From Sulfurimonas aquatica (GTDB lineage: Bacteria; Campylobacterota; Campylobacteria; Campylobacterales; Sulfurimonadaceae), in NCBI RefSeq assembly GCF_017357825.1, contig NZ_CP046072.1:1488001-1552000 (forward strand): DNA of 64,000 bases. Reading direction: 5' to 3'. The notes below the pieces were generated by a model. That model searched no databases and had not been told where the DNA came from. It was given only the letters and a program-made list of their open reading frames with translations. Each line of letters opens with the position of its first letter. The stretch's first letter is position 1. Made by a program: the position numbers and the translations under genes. Below, piece by piece: positions 55,500 to 64,000 of this stretch.

Positions 55500-57533
55500 C
55501 TAAACAAACCAATTCTCAGCATAAGACTCATCCAAGTCGATAAAAAGTGCTCCATAACCGGGCATAGTCTGTATGATATTATTTTCATTTAAAATCTCAA
55601 AACGCAGATGCACACTGCTCTGGTTTTTAAAGTGTTTTCGTGAAATTGCTAACTCTATACGTTCATCTATCGCCAACTTCACTTCCTTATCTTCATATAC
55701 CCTATCCATATTAAAAAGAAGATGCTCACTCGTCTCTTCAAAAATAATCTCTAGCTGTAAGTGTGACATCTCTAGAGAAGACATATCACCTTCAAAAGCT
55801 AAGAATAGTGTCTCTTCATTATGTCCATAGTGTATCTTCTCTATTGGTCCGCGTACCCTATCCATAGTTGAGTAGAGTTTACTCTCGTTAACACATCCAC
55901 TTCCAAGCCATTCAAAAAAAGAGCTATATTTCCCATCAATGAGAGGAGAGATAGACTTCTGTGGTTTTAGTAAAAAAGACTCACTGCTCTTATGCGATAT
56001 AATTGGCTCAAAAAGATCCCTAGGAGCTTCTATTTTAAGTAAGCTGTAAATACTAATAAGATGGTTTCTAAAAAGGGTATCAAACTCTAGAGCAAACTCT
56101 GTAACATGGTCATCTCCATACCACCAGAACCAATCACTACACTCTGAAGCTAAGAAGTGAAACTGAATCTTTTGCGCAACTTCTGAAGATATATCTTTAG
56201 TATAATTATTTACGTCCCTTCGAGTCTGATAGATTAATTCCCAGGCACGATTTTTTTCACTATGTCCCGACCAAGTGTCAAAGTTACCGTGTATCCAACT
56301 TCCTGGAGAAAGTTTTTCAAGAGTAGCTTGATTTTTAAGTTTTGAGACTTCATCCATAGTAACCGTATTACACCATGGTGTAATTGAAAAACGATGGTAG
56401 AGTTCATTAAAAAAATCATATGCATTATTTTCAAAGAACTCCCAAGCATTTTCTCCATCTAAAATTACAAATAGTGTAGCGTTATCATTCTCTTTGGCAA
56501 TTGGTTCAACCACTTGCATAAAATGCTCACTCGCATCATCTCCTGATTTAAAACGGTAGTTGAAACCTATAAGGTCACTAAGACCATGGTCTCTAAAACC
56601 TATTGTAACGCCATTGTAACTGTATGGTTTATAGAGACTCTTTCTATTTTCATCCTCTAAGGAACGAAATAGTATCGCCTCATCCGTAGCAATCCAACTA
56701 ATTCCTCTCTCTTTGTATATCGCTACACTCTCTTCATCTACAGCACCCTCAGCAGGCCAAAAACCTGTTGGTTTTTTTCCAAAAGTCTCTTTATATAAAG
56801 CGATTGAACGTTCCACTTGCTCAATTGCATCTACTCTCATTGACATAGGGTTGTCTGGAAGAGTAGTATGCTCATTTGCCCTCTTTGCATTGTTCATATC
56901 AAGTAAAAGAGGCAAAATGGGGTGGTTATAAGGTGTAGTTGAGAGTGATATAACACCCTCCTCTTGTAGCTGTGCATAAAAGGGAAGGATAGTCTGCACA
57001 AAAGAAGATAAAATTTTTAGTAGATTAGTTTTATCTTCTTGTGTAAACCCTTTTTCTTTTGCAAAAAGCTCTTTAACTAGGGTATTTTCCTGACGCAGGT
57101 AGTTACCACACCATGCTAACATAAAAACCACTTCAAAATCGATAAGTTCCGCATCACTAAGTATCTCTTGATGATAAAGCATACTAAAGTGAGCAATGGG
57201 CCTGACCATAGTCTCATACTGAGTAGATTTACATGTCTTTATGAGCCAAGTTCTAGCGTTATCGTCAAGCTCTGATGGGTGCATATGCCACAGAGATAAA
57301 AAATAATCATTTTTCAAAGGCTCTTTGTAAAGATTTAACTGCTCAATAAGTGGAGCTGTTATGTTAAACGTTGCTTTTAATCCCTTGTGCCTACTAAGTA
57401 GCCAGGGCATCTCATAATAGTCTTTTATGGCATGTAGAAAAACCCAAGGCATACTCATCACTCCATCACTACCCCTATAGTCAGGCTGATGCATGTGCCA
57501 AAAAAAGCAGAGGTTAAGTGATGATTGTGACAT
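55500..57533 (-). CDS. GH57 amylopullulanase-like glucan hydrolase
   Basis: 677-residue GH57 protein of the amylopullulanase / alpha-amylase branch, distinct from its neighbour. It has 'FFWHMHQPDYRG', the nucleophile E262 in 'GFWPAEGAVDEE' and the acid/base D359 in 'VILDGENAWEFF'. The C-terminal half is an accessory beta region without a recognised name. Its job may be debranching or endo-cleavage of glycogen, which would explain the absence of glgX in this run. It abuts the nucleotidyltransferase/mutase gene (2 bases). Confidence 0.88.
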   Translation of the reverse strand: MSQSSLNLCFFWHMHQPDYRGSDGVMSMPWVFLHAIKDYYEMPWLLSRHKGLKATFNITAPLIEQLNLYKEPLKNDYFLSLWHMHPSELDDNARTWLIKTCKSTQYETMVRPIAHFSMLYHQEILSDAELIDFEVVFMLAWCGNYLRQENTLVKELFAKEKGFTQEDKTNLLKILSSFVQTILPFYAQLQEEGVISLSTTPYNHPILPLLLDMNNAKRANEHTTLPDNPMSMRVDAIEQVERSIALYKETFGKKPTGFWPAEGAVDEESVAIYKERGISWIATDEAILFRSLEDENRKSLYKPYSYNGVTIGFRDHGLSDLIGFNYRFKSGDDASEHFMQVVEPIAKENDNATLFVILDGENAWEFFENNAYDFFNELYHRFSITPWCNTVTMDEVSKLKNQATLEKLSPGSWIHGNFDTWSGHSEKNRAWELIYQTRRDVNNYTKDISSEVAQKIQFHFLASECSDWFWWYGDDHVTEFALEFDTLFRNHLISIYSLLKIEAPRDLFEPIISHKSSESFLLKPQKSISPLIDGKYSSFFEWLGSGCVNESKLYSTMDRVRGPIEKIHYGHNEETLFLAFEGDMSSLEMSHLQLEIIFEETSEHLLFNMDRVYEDKEVKLAIDERIELAISRKHFKNQSSVHLRFEILNENNIIQTMPGYGALFIDLDESYAENWFV

Positions 57534-57535
57534 AA

Positions 57536-60040
57536 TTACTTAGACCATTGCTCTATTTTAGCCATGTACGTCGCTAAAATCTCTTGCCCTTTTGTATCGT
57601 TCTTAGCTTGAATGTACAGGTTAAGATAATTATTATACTGATCAGGAATCATTAAGATCCAGTCATGTTTATCTAACCATATTTTCACTCCATCAAGAGT
57701 TGAAGACTCTTTTCCTTTAGCATCTTCTAAGAACATACGCATCATTTTCCCTTTAAGAGCTTGAGAGCATTCTGCCTTAGATATGTTGTAATAAAAACTT
57801 GGTAAAGTAGCTATCAAATCAGAAAGTTTTACTTCTAGGGTTAACATCATCTCAAGAATCTTTAAAGATGCATACATAGAGTCTCTATGCGTTGCAAACT
57901 CTGTAAACGCGAAGTTACCCTCACCTGTCGCTACAAGGTCGTATTTTTTCATCTGTGCTATTGTAAAGTTTGAATATTGACCGCGTTCAATTTCTAAGTG
58001 CTCAAAATAGACTATATCTGCTGCCCATGTTGGTAAAAATACACGTTTTTTGACACCTTCAGCTTTAGCTTGCATATTTAACAATAAAAGCACTACATAA
58101 AGTGTTGTCTGCTTAGTGAGTTTTGTCCCCTCATCACAAATAATATCAAGTCGCTGTCCATAAGGATATATTACAAAACCAACATCAAGTTTAAGCGCTT
58201 TAATAACAGCACTCATATCTGCAGTTGATTGTTTTTTCAAGGCATTGATGTTGGCTAAACGGTGCTCGTCTGGATGGGCGTTAAACATGATATTTTCTAC
58301 ACCCAAATCATTTAAAATATCAGGAAAAACCTCCGCAGCCATACCATGCATCATATCTACAGCAATACGACAATCTACACACTTAAACATATGAGACTTC
58401 AAGAGAGTCTTTATTCCATCTTTGTAGACTTCATACTCTTTTTCATGGTCTGACTCATGAATTTCACCGATTTTAGAGTAATCAACGCGGCGGAAAGTCT
58501 CTTTAAAAAATGCTTTTTCTACCTTTTTTGATACATCATTGTTAAGACGTAGTGCTTCATGATTGTAAAAAGTAATAACGGTAGATGTTGGATCGTCTAT
58601 TTTTTGGCGAAAATGCACACCTGCAGTGTACTCTTCATGAGATGAGAGATTACATCTCAAAACTGCCGAAGGTATACCACTGTAATCAATTACATTGATA
58701 CCAGCTGAGAGCATTCCCCCAAGAAAGGCACGTTTTAGCATACGAGAGTTTTTATGATAATCACGTGAGACAAGAATAGTTGAACCAACTGGGAGTTGCG
58801 CACCAAAGGCTTCAGCTAACTTAGTTGCCATCTCACATGAGAGCTCAACATTTGACTGACCAACAACCATACCATGCTCAAAAATAGAGTTTTTATACTT
58901 ACTTCCAAGAATAAGACTATGACTGATAATAGAAGCATCTTCAATTACCTTATCAGACCAGATTGTTACATCTTGCTCTACACTAACTAGTTGGCCTATT
59001 TCACACCCTTCTGCTAGTATCATCCCTGCTTTTGCTGTAACATTTTTACCTATTTCGTTGTTGTTACAGATAACACAGCCATCAAGCATTGCCTTTGCAC
59101 CTATGTTTACATCATTCCAAATAACAGTGTTGCGTATTTTACTATCTCTACCTATATTAACGTTATCACCTATAACGACATTGTTGAGCTTTACACCCTT
59201 TGCAAGTGTTACATTCTTACCTAAAACAACCTTACCAATAAACTCTATGCTTTTATCAAAAACATACTCTTCATCACTATATAGCACTCCATCGGGAAAG
59301 CTTGTTTGTTGCCCACTAATTTTAAGCTTCACTTTATCTGTCAAAATATCATCATACACATCACGATAACTCTCAGGGTTACCTACATCGCGCCAATAAC
59401 CTTCAGCATAACCCGCCATAAGTTCTATTCCCTCTCTCATTAAACGCGGAAAAAGGTCCTTCGCAAAATCAAAATTCTCACCTCTAGGAATATACTCTAA
59501 AATCTCTGGTTCAATAATATAAATACCAGTGTTTATAGTATCACTAAAGACCTCACCCCAGCTTGGCTTTTCAAGGAACTTTTCTATTTTTCCTTCATCA
59601 TTTGCAATCACTACGCCAAACTCAAGAGGGTTGTCAACTGAAGTTAAAGTAATAGTTAGTTTTGAATCTTTTTGTGCATGGTAATCAAATATCTTCTTAA
59701 AATCAAAGTCAGTTACTAAGTCACCGCTGATAATAATAAAGTTATCATTCCCAATATACTCCTGTGCTAATTTAACAGCACCTGCAGTACCATAGTCATC
59801 ATCAGGAACTACATAAGTAATTTTAATACCAAAATCACTTCCATCTTTAAAGTAATTTTTAATAATCTCAGGTTTGAAATAAAGTAAGACTATAAATTCT
59901 GTAATCCCTAAATCTTTTAGGGTCATCATAGTGTGTTCCATCATTGGCTTGTTTACAATTGGCAACATTGGTTTAGGGCGAGAGTTAGTAAGTGGTTGGA
60001 TTCGAGTTCCAAAACCACCTGCCATTACAACTGCTTTCAT
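57536..60040 (-). CDS. Sugar nucleotidyltransferase fused to a degenerate phosphohexomutase domain
   Basis: 834-residue protein. The N-terminal nucleotidyltransferase (about 1-235) has 'MAGGFGTRIQPLTNSRPKPM' and 'NTGIYIIEPEIL', followed by hexapeptide repeats (about 250-370). The C-terminal 450 residues have the PGM/PMM fold, but the phosphoserine motif TASHNP is replaced by 'HFRQKIDDP' and the metal loop DGDxDR by 'YPYGQRLD', so mutase activity is unlikely. Such fusions are called mannose-1-phosphate guanylyltransferase; here it may make a nucleoside-diphosphate sugar for glucan synthesis. Start ATG follows AGGAG. It is 84 bases after the CBM48 gene. Confidence 0.87.
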   Translation of the reverse strand: MKAVVMAGGFGTRIQPLTNSRPKPMLPIVNKPMMEHTMMTLKDLGITEFIVLLYFKPEIIKNYFKDGSDFGIKITYVVPDDDYGTAGAVKLAQEYIGNDNFIIISGDLVTDFDFKKIFDYHAQKDSKLTITLTSVDNPLEFGVVIANDEGKIEKFLEKPSWGEVFSDTINTGIYIIEPEILEYIPRGENFDFAKDLFPRLMREGIELMAGYAEGYWRDVGNPESYRDVYDDILTDKVKLKISGQQTSFPDGVLYSDEEYVFDKSIEFIGKVVLGKNVTLAKGVKLNNVVIGDNVNIGRDSKIRNTVIWNDVNIGAKAMLDGCVICNNNEIGKNVTAKAGMILAEGCEIGQLVSVEQDVTIWSDKVIEDASIISHSLILGSKYKNSIFEHGMVVGQSNVELSCEMATKLAEAFGAQLPVGSTILVSRDYHKNSRMLKRAFLGGMLSAGINVIDYSGIPSAVLRCNLSSHEEYTAGVHFRQKIDDPTSTVITFYNHEALRLNNDVSKKVEKAFFKETFRRVDYSKIGEIHESDHEKEYEVYKDGIKTLLKSHMFKCVDCRIAVDMMHGMAAEVFPDILNDLGVENIMFNAHPDEHRLANINALKKQSTADMSAVIKALKLDVGFVIYPYGQRLDIICDEGTKLTKQTTLYVVLLLLNMQAKAEGVKKRVFLPTWAADIVYFEHLEIERGQYSNFTIAQMKKYDLVATGEGNFAFTEFATHRDSMYASLKILEMMLTLEVKLSDLIATLPSFYYNISKAECSQALKGKMMRMFLEDAKGKESSTLDGVKIWLDKHDWILMIPDQYNNYLNLYIQAKNDTKGQEILATYMAKIEQWSK

Positions 60041-60123
60041 TCATTCTCCTCTGGATTATAATATGTATAAATAGTTATAAACAGTTCTATACTGTCTAAG
60101 GATACTCTTTTTTTCATAAAAAA

Positions 60124-60405
60124 CTATAGTTTGAGTAAAGAGTTTTGACTCAAAAAAGGCGAATCTATACTATCGCACTCTTCATCAATTATCCAGTTAT
60201 TACCATTGACTTTATAACCAAATTGAAAAGATTCGCCAGACCTAAGAACTTTAGTGACATAAAAATCACCACTCTTTTTACGTTTCATCGGCTCATCCTT
60301 CCATCCGTTCCATTCACCAGAAATAACAACATCATTTATATCCTCTATTGAAGAGAGTGTAAATGTAACCCAAGCCTTTTGTCCATTTTTTTTAATCTTA
60401 AGCAT
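60124..60405 (-). CDS. Stand-alone CBM48 (AMPK-type glycogen-binding) protein
   Basis: 93 residues, nearly all a single CBM48/AMPK1_CBM beta-sandwich: 'VVISGEWNGWKDEPMKR', aromatic pair W34/W37-type, then 'FQFGYKVNG' and an acidic tail with 'DSPFLSQNSLL'. No catalytic domain is present. CBM48 domains bind glycogen or branched glucan; this could localise enzymes to granules or sense glycogen. A TATAAT (60426-60431) and AAGGAT precede its ATG. It heads the glycogen run. No counterpart in the classic E. coli operon. Confidence 0.85.
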   Translation of the reverse strand: MLKIKKNGQKAWVTFTLSSIEDINDVVISGEWNGWKDEPMKRKKSGDFYVTKVLRSGESFQFGYKVNGNNWIIDEECDSIDSPFLSQNSLLKL

Positions 60406-60425
60406 GTTTTATCCTTATATGAAAA

Positions 60426-60431
60426 ATTATA
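60426..60431 (-). promoter_or_regulatory. -10 element (TATAAT) upstream of the CBM48/glycogen run
   Basis: Perfect TATAAT on the minus strand, 20 bases before the CBM48 ATG. It is a candidate promoter for the run from 60405 to 38109. No -35 is clear. Confidence 0.4.
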
Positions 60432-60512
60432 CAATGTAATAGAAATATTATTTACAATAAATTGATTGTTAATTAATCAATTTATAATATTTACTCATAA
60501 AAATAGAATATT

Positions 60513-60977
60513 TTATCTTCTTAGCGTTGCTACTAATCTTTTTGTATGTAAGAGTAAGTTAAGAGCCTCACTAATAGACTTACAACTAAGGTCTGAGTTT
60601 ATTAGTGCATCTTTAGCACATCCCTCATCACCTAAGATAGAGATACCAATAGCAGCTTCTAAAAGCATCTCTTTATCGTTATTACCATTACCTAATGCAA
60701 CACAGCTATCTGCGTTTAGACTCTTTATGTATTGTGCTTTTTCTTTTGTGTGATTATCGCTTGAGAGTACTTTAATCTCTGTATTATACTTTTGCAGTTG
60801 AGAGTGAACACTGCCAAAGGTATCTGCAGTGATTACATGTAGTGTGTAAACTTTTGACAACTCTTCAAAAAGCTTTTTTATCTCAGGTAAGACTACCCCA
60901 TCCTTGGCAATAGTCCCGTTATAATCACAGACAATATGAGTAATGTGAAGCGTTTTAAAATTTGGTATCTCTATCAT
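60513..60977 (-). CDS. Soluble P-type-ATPase-like HAD phosphatase
   Basis: 154-residue HAD-fold protein, with the nucleophile motif 'VCDYNGTIAKDG' (DxNGT: the second Asp is Asn), 'HVITADTFG', a Lys in 'HTKEKAQYI' and 'ALGNGNNDKEML'. It resembles the P-domain of P-type ATPases, in which DxTGT is phosphorylated; such free-standing proteins act as phosphatases or are of unknown role. The Asn substitution may alter phosphatase turnover. It lies 107 bases before the CBM48 gene in the same direction, and divergent from selD. Confidence 0.8.
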   Translation of the reverse strand: MIEIPNFKTLHITHIVCDYNGTIAKDGVVLPEIKKLFEELSKVYTLHVITADTFGSVHSQLQKYNTEIKVLSSDNHTKEKAQYIKSLNADSCVALGNGNNDKEMLLEAAIGISILGDEGCAKDALINSDLSCKSISEALNLLLHTKRLVATLRR

Positions 60978-60989
60978 TAACTACCTTAG

Positions 60990-60998
60990 TGCTATAAT
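60990..60998 (+). promoter_or_regulatory. Extended -10 promoter element (TGcTATAAT) of selD-mnmH
   Basis: Perfect TGN-TATAAT 32 bases before the selD ATG, with AAGG between; the form is the same as before the SHOCT gene. Confidence 0.55.
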
Positions 60999-61029
60999 TG
61001 ATTCAAAGTATAACCAAACAAGGTATAAA

Positions 61030-62061
61030 ATGAAATCAATTAAATTAACCGAATATAGTCACGGGGCGGGATGTGGATGTAAAATTTCTCCTATGCTGCT
61101 AGACGAGATTTTACAAACTTCCATGGAAATATCTCATTTTCCCAACCTCTTAGTTGGAAATTCAGACAAAGACGATGCCGCTGCGTTTGATCTTGGTAAT
61201 GGAACTTCAGTTCTCTCAACTACAGACTTTTTTATGCCTATAGTAGATGATGCGTTTATCTTTGGACAAATTGCAGCTACAAATGCATTAAGTGATATAT
61301 ATGCCATGGGTGGAAAACCTTTAATGGCTATCTCTATTTTTGGATGGCCAATTGAGAAGCTCTCAGCAGATGTAGCAAGAGAAGTTATTGATGGAGGACG
61401 ATCAATTTGTGAAGAAGCGGGTATTCCACTTGCAGGTGGTCACTCTATTGACTCGCCTGAGCCTATATTTGGCCTTGCTGTTACTGGACTTGTAGAGAAT
61501 GCACATCTTATGCAAAACTCAAACGCCAAAGAGGGTTGTCATATATTTTTAACAAAACCTCTTGGAATCGGGATTCTCTCAACTGCACAAAAACAGAAAA
61601 AAATTAAAGACGGAGATATCGACCCTGCCATTGATGCTATGACGACACTTAACAAAATCGGCACGGACTTAGCAAAACTCGATGGCATTTTATCTATGAC
61701 AGATGTAACAGGTTTTGGTCTTTTGGGACACCTAGTAGAGATCTGTGAAGCGAGTGATATAAGTGCAGAAATTCACTTTGATAAAGTACCCCTACTACCT
61801 AAAGTGGAAAAATACAGACAGCTAGGTTGCGTTCCTGGCGGAGCTAAAAAGAACTTTATAAGTTATGGCTCACAAATCAGCCAAATGACACAGCAGCAGA
61901 GGGAAATTCTTTGTGATGCACAAACTTCAGGTGGCCTACTCGTTATAGTGGAACCAAGTGGATTAGAGAGTTTTATGGAACTAACTAAGCAAAATGACTT
62001 AGATCTAAATCCCATAGGTAAAACAACTATAAAAGGCAAAAATGTAGTTGAGATATTATAA
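61030..62061 (+). CDS. selD: Selenide, water dikinase (selenophosphate synthase)
   Basis: 343-residue SelD: selenide + ATP to selenophosphate. N-terminal 'SHGAGCGCKISP' holds the active Cys (C15, equivalent to E. coli C17; not selenocysteine here) and K18. Metal/ATP motifs 'DDAAAFDLGNGTSVL' and 'TDFFMPIVDDAF' and 'NALSDIYAMGG' are complete. It is translationally coupled to mnmH, whose ATG follows its stop directly. Selenophosphate here serves at least tRNA selenouridine synthesis. No other Sec genes are in the window. Confidence 0.96.
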   Translation: MKSIKLTEYSHGAGCGCKISPMLLDEILQTSMEISHFPNLLVGNSDKDDAAAFDLGNGTSVLSTTDFFMPIVDDAFIFGQIAATNALSDIYAMGGKPLMAISIFGWPIEKLSADVAREVIDGGRSICEEAGIPLAGGHSIDSPEPIFGLAVTGLVENAHLMQNSNAKEGCHIFLTKPLGIGILSTAQKQKKIKDGDIDPAIDAMTTLNKIGTDLAKLDGILSMTDVTGFGLLGHLVEICEASDISAEIHFDKVPLLPKVEKYRQLGCVPGGAKKNFISYGSQISQMTQQQREILCDAQTSGGLLVIVEPSGLESFMELTKQNDLDLNPIGKTTIKGKNVVEIL

Positions 62062-63165
62062 ATGCAAGAGCTTCCTCAAAGTGATGATTTTAAATCCATA
62101 GTTTTAAATAATACACCGCTTATAGATGTGAGAGCACCTATTGAGTTTAATAAAGGTGCATTTAAAAACTGTGTTAATTTACCACTTATGAATGATGAAG
62201 AACGCCATCTTGTAGGTATAAAGTATAAAGAACACGGAAATGTTGAAGCTATAAAACTAGGTCACAAGCTAGTAAAAGATGAAATAAAAGAGAGTCGTGT
62301 AAAAGCCTGGTGTGATTATAAAATGCAACATCCTAATGCTCTACTTTACTGTTTTAGAGGTGGTCAGCGTTCTAAAATATCACAAGAGTGGATGAGAGAG
62401 TCTAAAATAGATATCACTCGATTAAGAGGTGGTTACAAAGCATTTAGAAGCTACTTGATGAGAGAGATAGAAGAGTCTCCAAAACATTTTAAACCTATCA
62501 TTATAGGTGGTCGTACGGGCTCTGGAAAAACTATACTCTTAAAAGATATAAAAAACTCTATAGATTTAGAGGGTTTAGCAAACCATAGAGGTTCCTCTTT
62601 TGGTAGAAAAATCACGCCCCAACCAACACAGATTAATTTTGAAAACGCTCTTGCATATGATTTAATTCAAAAGCTTGATTATGGTTTTAAAGAACTCTAT
62701 TTTGAAGATGAGGGAAAATACGTCGGTGGTGTTTGTATTCCCAAAGAGTTTGCCGAGTACCTCTCATCAGCTCCTCTCATCATACTTGAAACACCAGAGA
62801 GTCAACGCATAGAGATCACCTTTGATGAGTATGTCGTTCAAGCACAAACGAGCTATAAGTCACACTTTGAAAAAAACGCTTTACAAGAGTGGGCTAAAGA
62901 TATTGGGGAGGCTATGAAACGCATAAATAGAAGACTCGGACTTGAGAGATATAAGGTAGTTTGTGAACTGTTTGAAGATGCCCTCAATGAACAGATGAAA
63001 AACAACTCTCTAAATCTATATAAAACATGGGTTAAGTACCTTCTCAACGAATATTACGACCCAATGTACGATTATCAGATAGAAAAAAATGCTTCTAGAA
63101 TAGTTTTTCGAGGAAATAGTGAAGAGATTCTTTCTTATGTGAAAGAGAAAAGTAGTGGTATATAA
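62062..63165 (+). CDS. mnmH: tRNA 2-selenouridine synthase
   Basis: 367-residue MnmH (YbbB/SelU): replaces sulfur of tRNA 2-thiouridine at the wobble position with selenium, through a geranylated intermediate. Rhodanese domain with catalytic C97 in '[11 protein letters not shown]' (same number as E. coli), then a P-loop domain '[14 protein letters not shown]'. It directly follows selD with no gap and uses its selenophosphate. Confidence 0.95.
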   Translation: MQELPQSDDFKSIVLNNTPLIDVRAPIEFNKGAFKNCVNLPLMNDEERHLVGIKYKEHGNVEAIKLGHKLVKDEIKESRVKAWCDYKMQHPNALLYCFRGGQRSKISQEWMRESKIDITRLRGGYKAFRSYLMREIEESPKHFKPIIIGGRTGSGKTILLKDIKNSIDLEGLANHRGSSFGRKITPQPTQINFENALAYDLIQKLDYGFKELYFEDEGKYVGGVCIPKEFAEYLSSAPLIILETPESQRIEITFDEYVVQAQTSYKSHFEKNALQEWAKDIGEAMKRINRRLGLERYKVVCELFEDALNEQMKNNSLNLYKTWVKYLLNEYYDPMYDYQIEKNASRIVFRGNSEEILSYVKEKSSGI

Positions 63166-63182
63166 AATTATGTTCTTCAAAC

Positions 63183-63205
63183 AATCCTAAGCAAAGCTTA
63201 GGATT
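63183..63205. terminator. Bidirectional hairpin terminator
   Basis: Arms AATCCTAAGC (63183-63192) and GCTTAGGATT (63196-63205) pair perfectly across an AAA loop. It stands between the convergent mnmH and the 59-residue gene, and can form on either strand. The T-tracts are short. Confidence 0.65.
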
Positions 63206-63221
63206 ATAAGGGACTAAGGAG

Positions 63222-63401
63222 TTAAGGTGCGATAGCAGCGTCAATTTTAGTTTTAGCAGCACCTTCGATAGCAGTCTTTTGAGTACCCATCCATGTGTCA
63301 ACGCCAGCAACTAAACCAACACCAACAACAACCAATAATAATGCTATAAGAACACCACTCATACCCTTTGTAGATTTAACGCGTTTAAGAAAATTTTTCA
63401 A
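63222..63401 (-). CDS. Small single-span membrane peptide (59 residues)
   Basis: Short leftward gene with a TTG start preceded by AGGGAG at good spacing. It has a basic N-terminus ('KNFLKRVKSTKG'), one hydrophobic helix ('VLIALLLVVVGVGLVAGV') and a polar Ala/Lys-rich tail ending 'DAAIAP'. The overall shape is reminiscent of Flp/type IV pilin-like or small membrane peptides, but a Glu at the +5 position after the helix start is missing, so pilin identity is not claimed. A hairpin lies after its stop. An ATG at the 14th codon would remove the basic leader. Confidence 0.55.
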   Translation of the reverse strand: MKNFLKRVKSTKGMSGVLIALLLVVVGVGLVAGVDTWMGTQKTAIEGAAKTKIDAAIAP

Positions 63402-63491
63402 TTCTTCTCCCTTTATAAATATTTGATTTATTATACCTTTTTATATACATCAAATCAAATAAGATTTACTATGTACAATTATATAAAAAAC

Positions 63492-64000
63492 TTATAACTC
63501 TTCCGTATACTTTTTAGAGATCCACAACTCTTCTTTAGCATCTCTACAGCCATCTTTACAATCTTGTTTAACCTTAACCCAAGTAAGACCATCTTGAGTC
63601 ACTTCTTGCTCTACAGTAAAGGGATGTCCCTGAGCCCAAACCTCTGCTGTATAGCCATCTGTAGGCTTTGATCGAACATAGATATTTTGGGCTGTGACCT
63701 TATACTGTTTGTCTATCTTTGGAGTAGTTTTCTTCTGAGTATTTACTTCTTCATTGATGATTAACTCTTCTTCATTAGATATAAATTCAGGAGCTAAAGC
63801 GGTCTCTATTTTTTCAACTTTTTTTGCTCTCTCAACAGTTGGAAATATAGTTTTTTTAGCTTCAACTTCTGCTGTGTTTAACACTAACTCTTCTTCTAAG
63901 TTTTCTTCTTCAACGAGAGTGCTTATTGCTTGTGGCGTTATATTTTGAGTAAGAGGTTTTTCTTGAACTTTCTTTTGTACTATTTTTTCTTTAGGACTAG
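63492..64000 (-). CDS. SH3-domain protein, partial (5' end beyond the window)
   Basis: At least 169 residues in this window; the reading frame stays open to the right edge. An acidic, lysine/glutamate-rich region ('TLVEEENLEEELVL') leads to a bacterial SH3-like C-terminal domain: 'YKVTAQNIYVRSKP', 'VWAQGHPFTVEQ' and 'TWVKVKQDC', with a CxxxC pair ('DCKDGC'). Such domains bind peptidoglycan or metal in exported proteins. The start and any signal peptide are outside the window, so location is not known. Confidence 0.75.
   Translation of the reverse strand, partial: SPKEKIVQKKVQEKPLTQNITPQAISTLVEEENLEEELVLNTAEVEAKKTIFPTVERAKKVEKIETALAPEFISNEEELIINEEVNTQKKTTPKIDKQYKVTAQNIYVRSKPTDGYTAEVWAQGHPFTVEQEVTQDGLTWVKVKQDCKDGCRDAKEELWISKKYTEEL

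Noticed and set aside
60055-60060. TATAAT just before the nucleotidyltransferase/mutase ATG
   Set aside because: The transcript start would fall in the AGGAG ribosome site, so it is unlikely to serve this gene.

Overview
The window looks like chromosome from a Campylobacterota (Epsilonproteobacteria) bacterium, most likely Sulfurimonas or a close relative. This is inferred from the low GC content, dense gene packing, TGN-TATAAT promoters without clear -35 boxes, many PAS/hybrid kinases with 'SHEIRTP' boxes, a paired YeeE/YedE sulfur transporter and selD-mnmH. I saw no rRNA, tRNA, CRISPR array, prophage, transposase or integrase. All of it reads as core or long-resident chromosome.

Region 1 (1-26.3 kb) is sensory and surface functions. 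Three paralogous hybrid histidine kinases carry different sensors. Between them lie a DUF4405-like membrane protein followed by a broken OsmC-type lipoprotein gene, and a YeeE/YedE pair. Next come an Ig-like/DUF3494 (ice-binding-like) lipoprotein with a PA2779/PA2778 pair, a UPF0316 protein, the AMPylase SelO, a PAS kinase with an HD-GYP response regulator, an unrecognised three-gene cluster, a bacteriohemerythrin and a flavin disulfide reductase.

Region 2 (26.4-38.1 kb) is an expanded circularly permuted ATP-grasp / alpha-E / transglutaminase locus. It holds two ATP-grasp enzymes (one fused to alpha-E), a separate alpha-E protein, four transglutaminase-fold proteins (one fused to DUF2126), and a divergent SHOCT protein. 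It fits a predicted peptide or amide-bond synthesis and processing system of unknown product.

Region 3 (38.1-61.0 kb, all minus strand) is a tightly packed 15-gene run for glycogen and sugar-phosphate metabolism. In transcription order it holds a HAD protein, a lone CBM48 domain, a nucleotidyltransferase/mutase-like fusion, two GH57 enzymes, galT, two glgA, glgB, gap, pgi, an alpha-glucan phosphorylase-like protein, pgk, a very large homologue of eukaryotic phosphorylase-kinase alpha/beta subunits, and glk. Three features stand out. The phosphorylase-like protein has Thr where the PLP-binding Lys is expected. The mutase domain has lost both catalytic signatures. There is no glgC. A phosphorylase-kinase-like protein coded beside a phosphorylase-like protein is the most striking signal in the window.

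Region 4 (61.0-64.0 kb) holds selD-mnmH (selenophosphate and tRNA 2-selenouridine synthesis), a 59-codon membrane peptide gene, and an SH3-domain protein that runs off the right edge.
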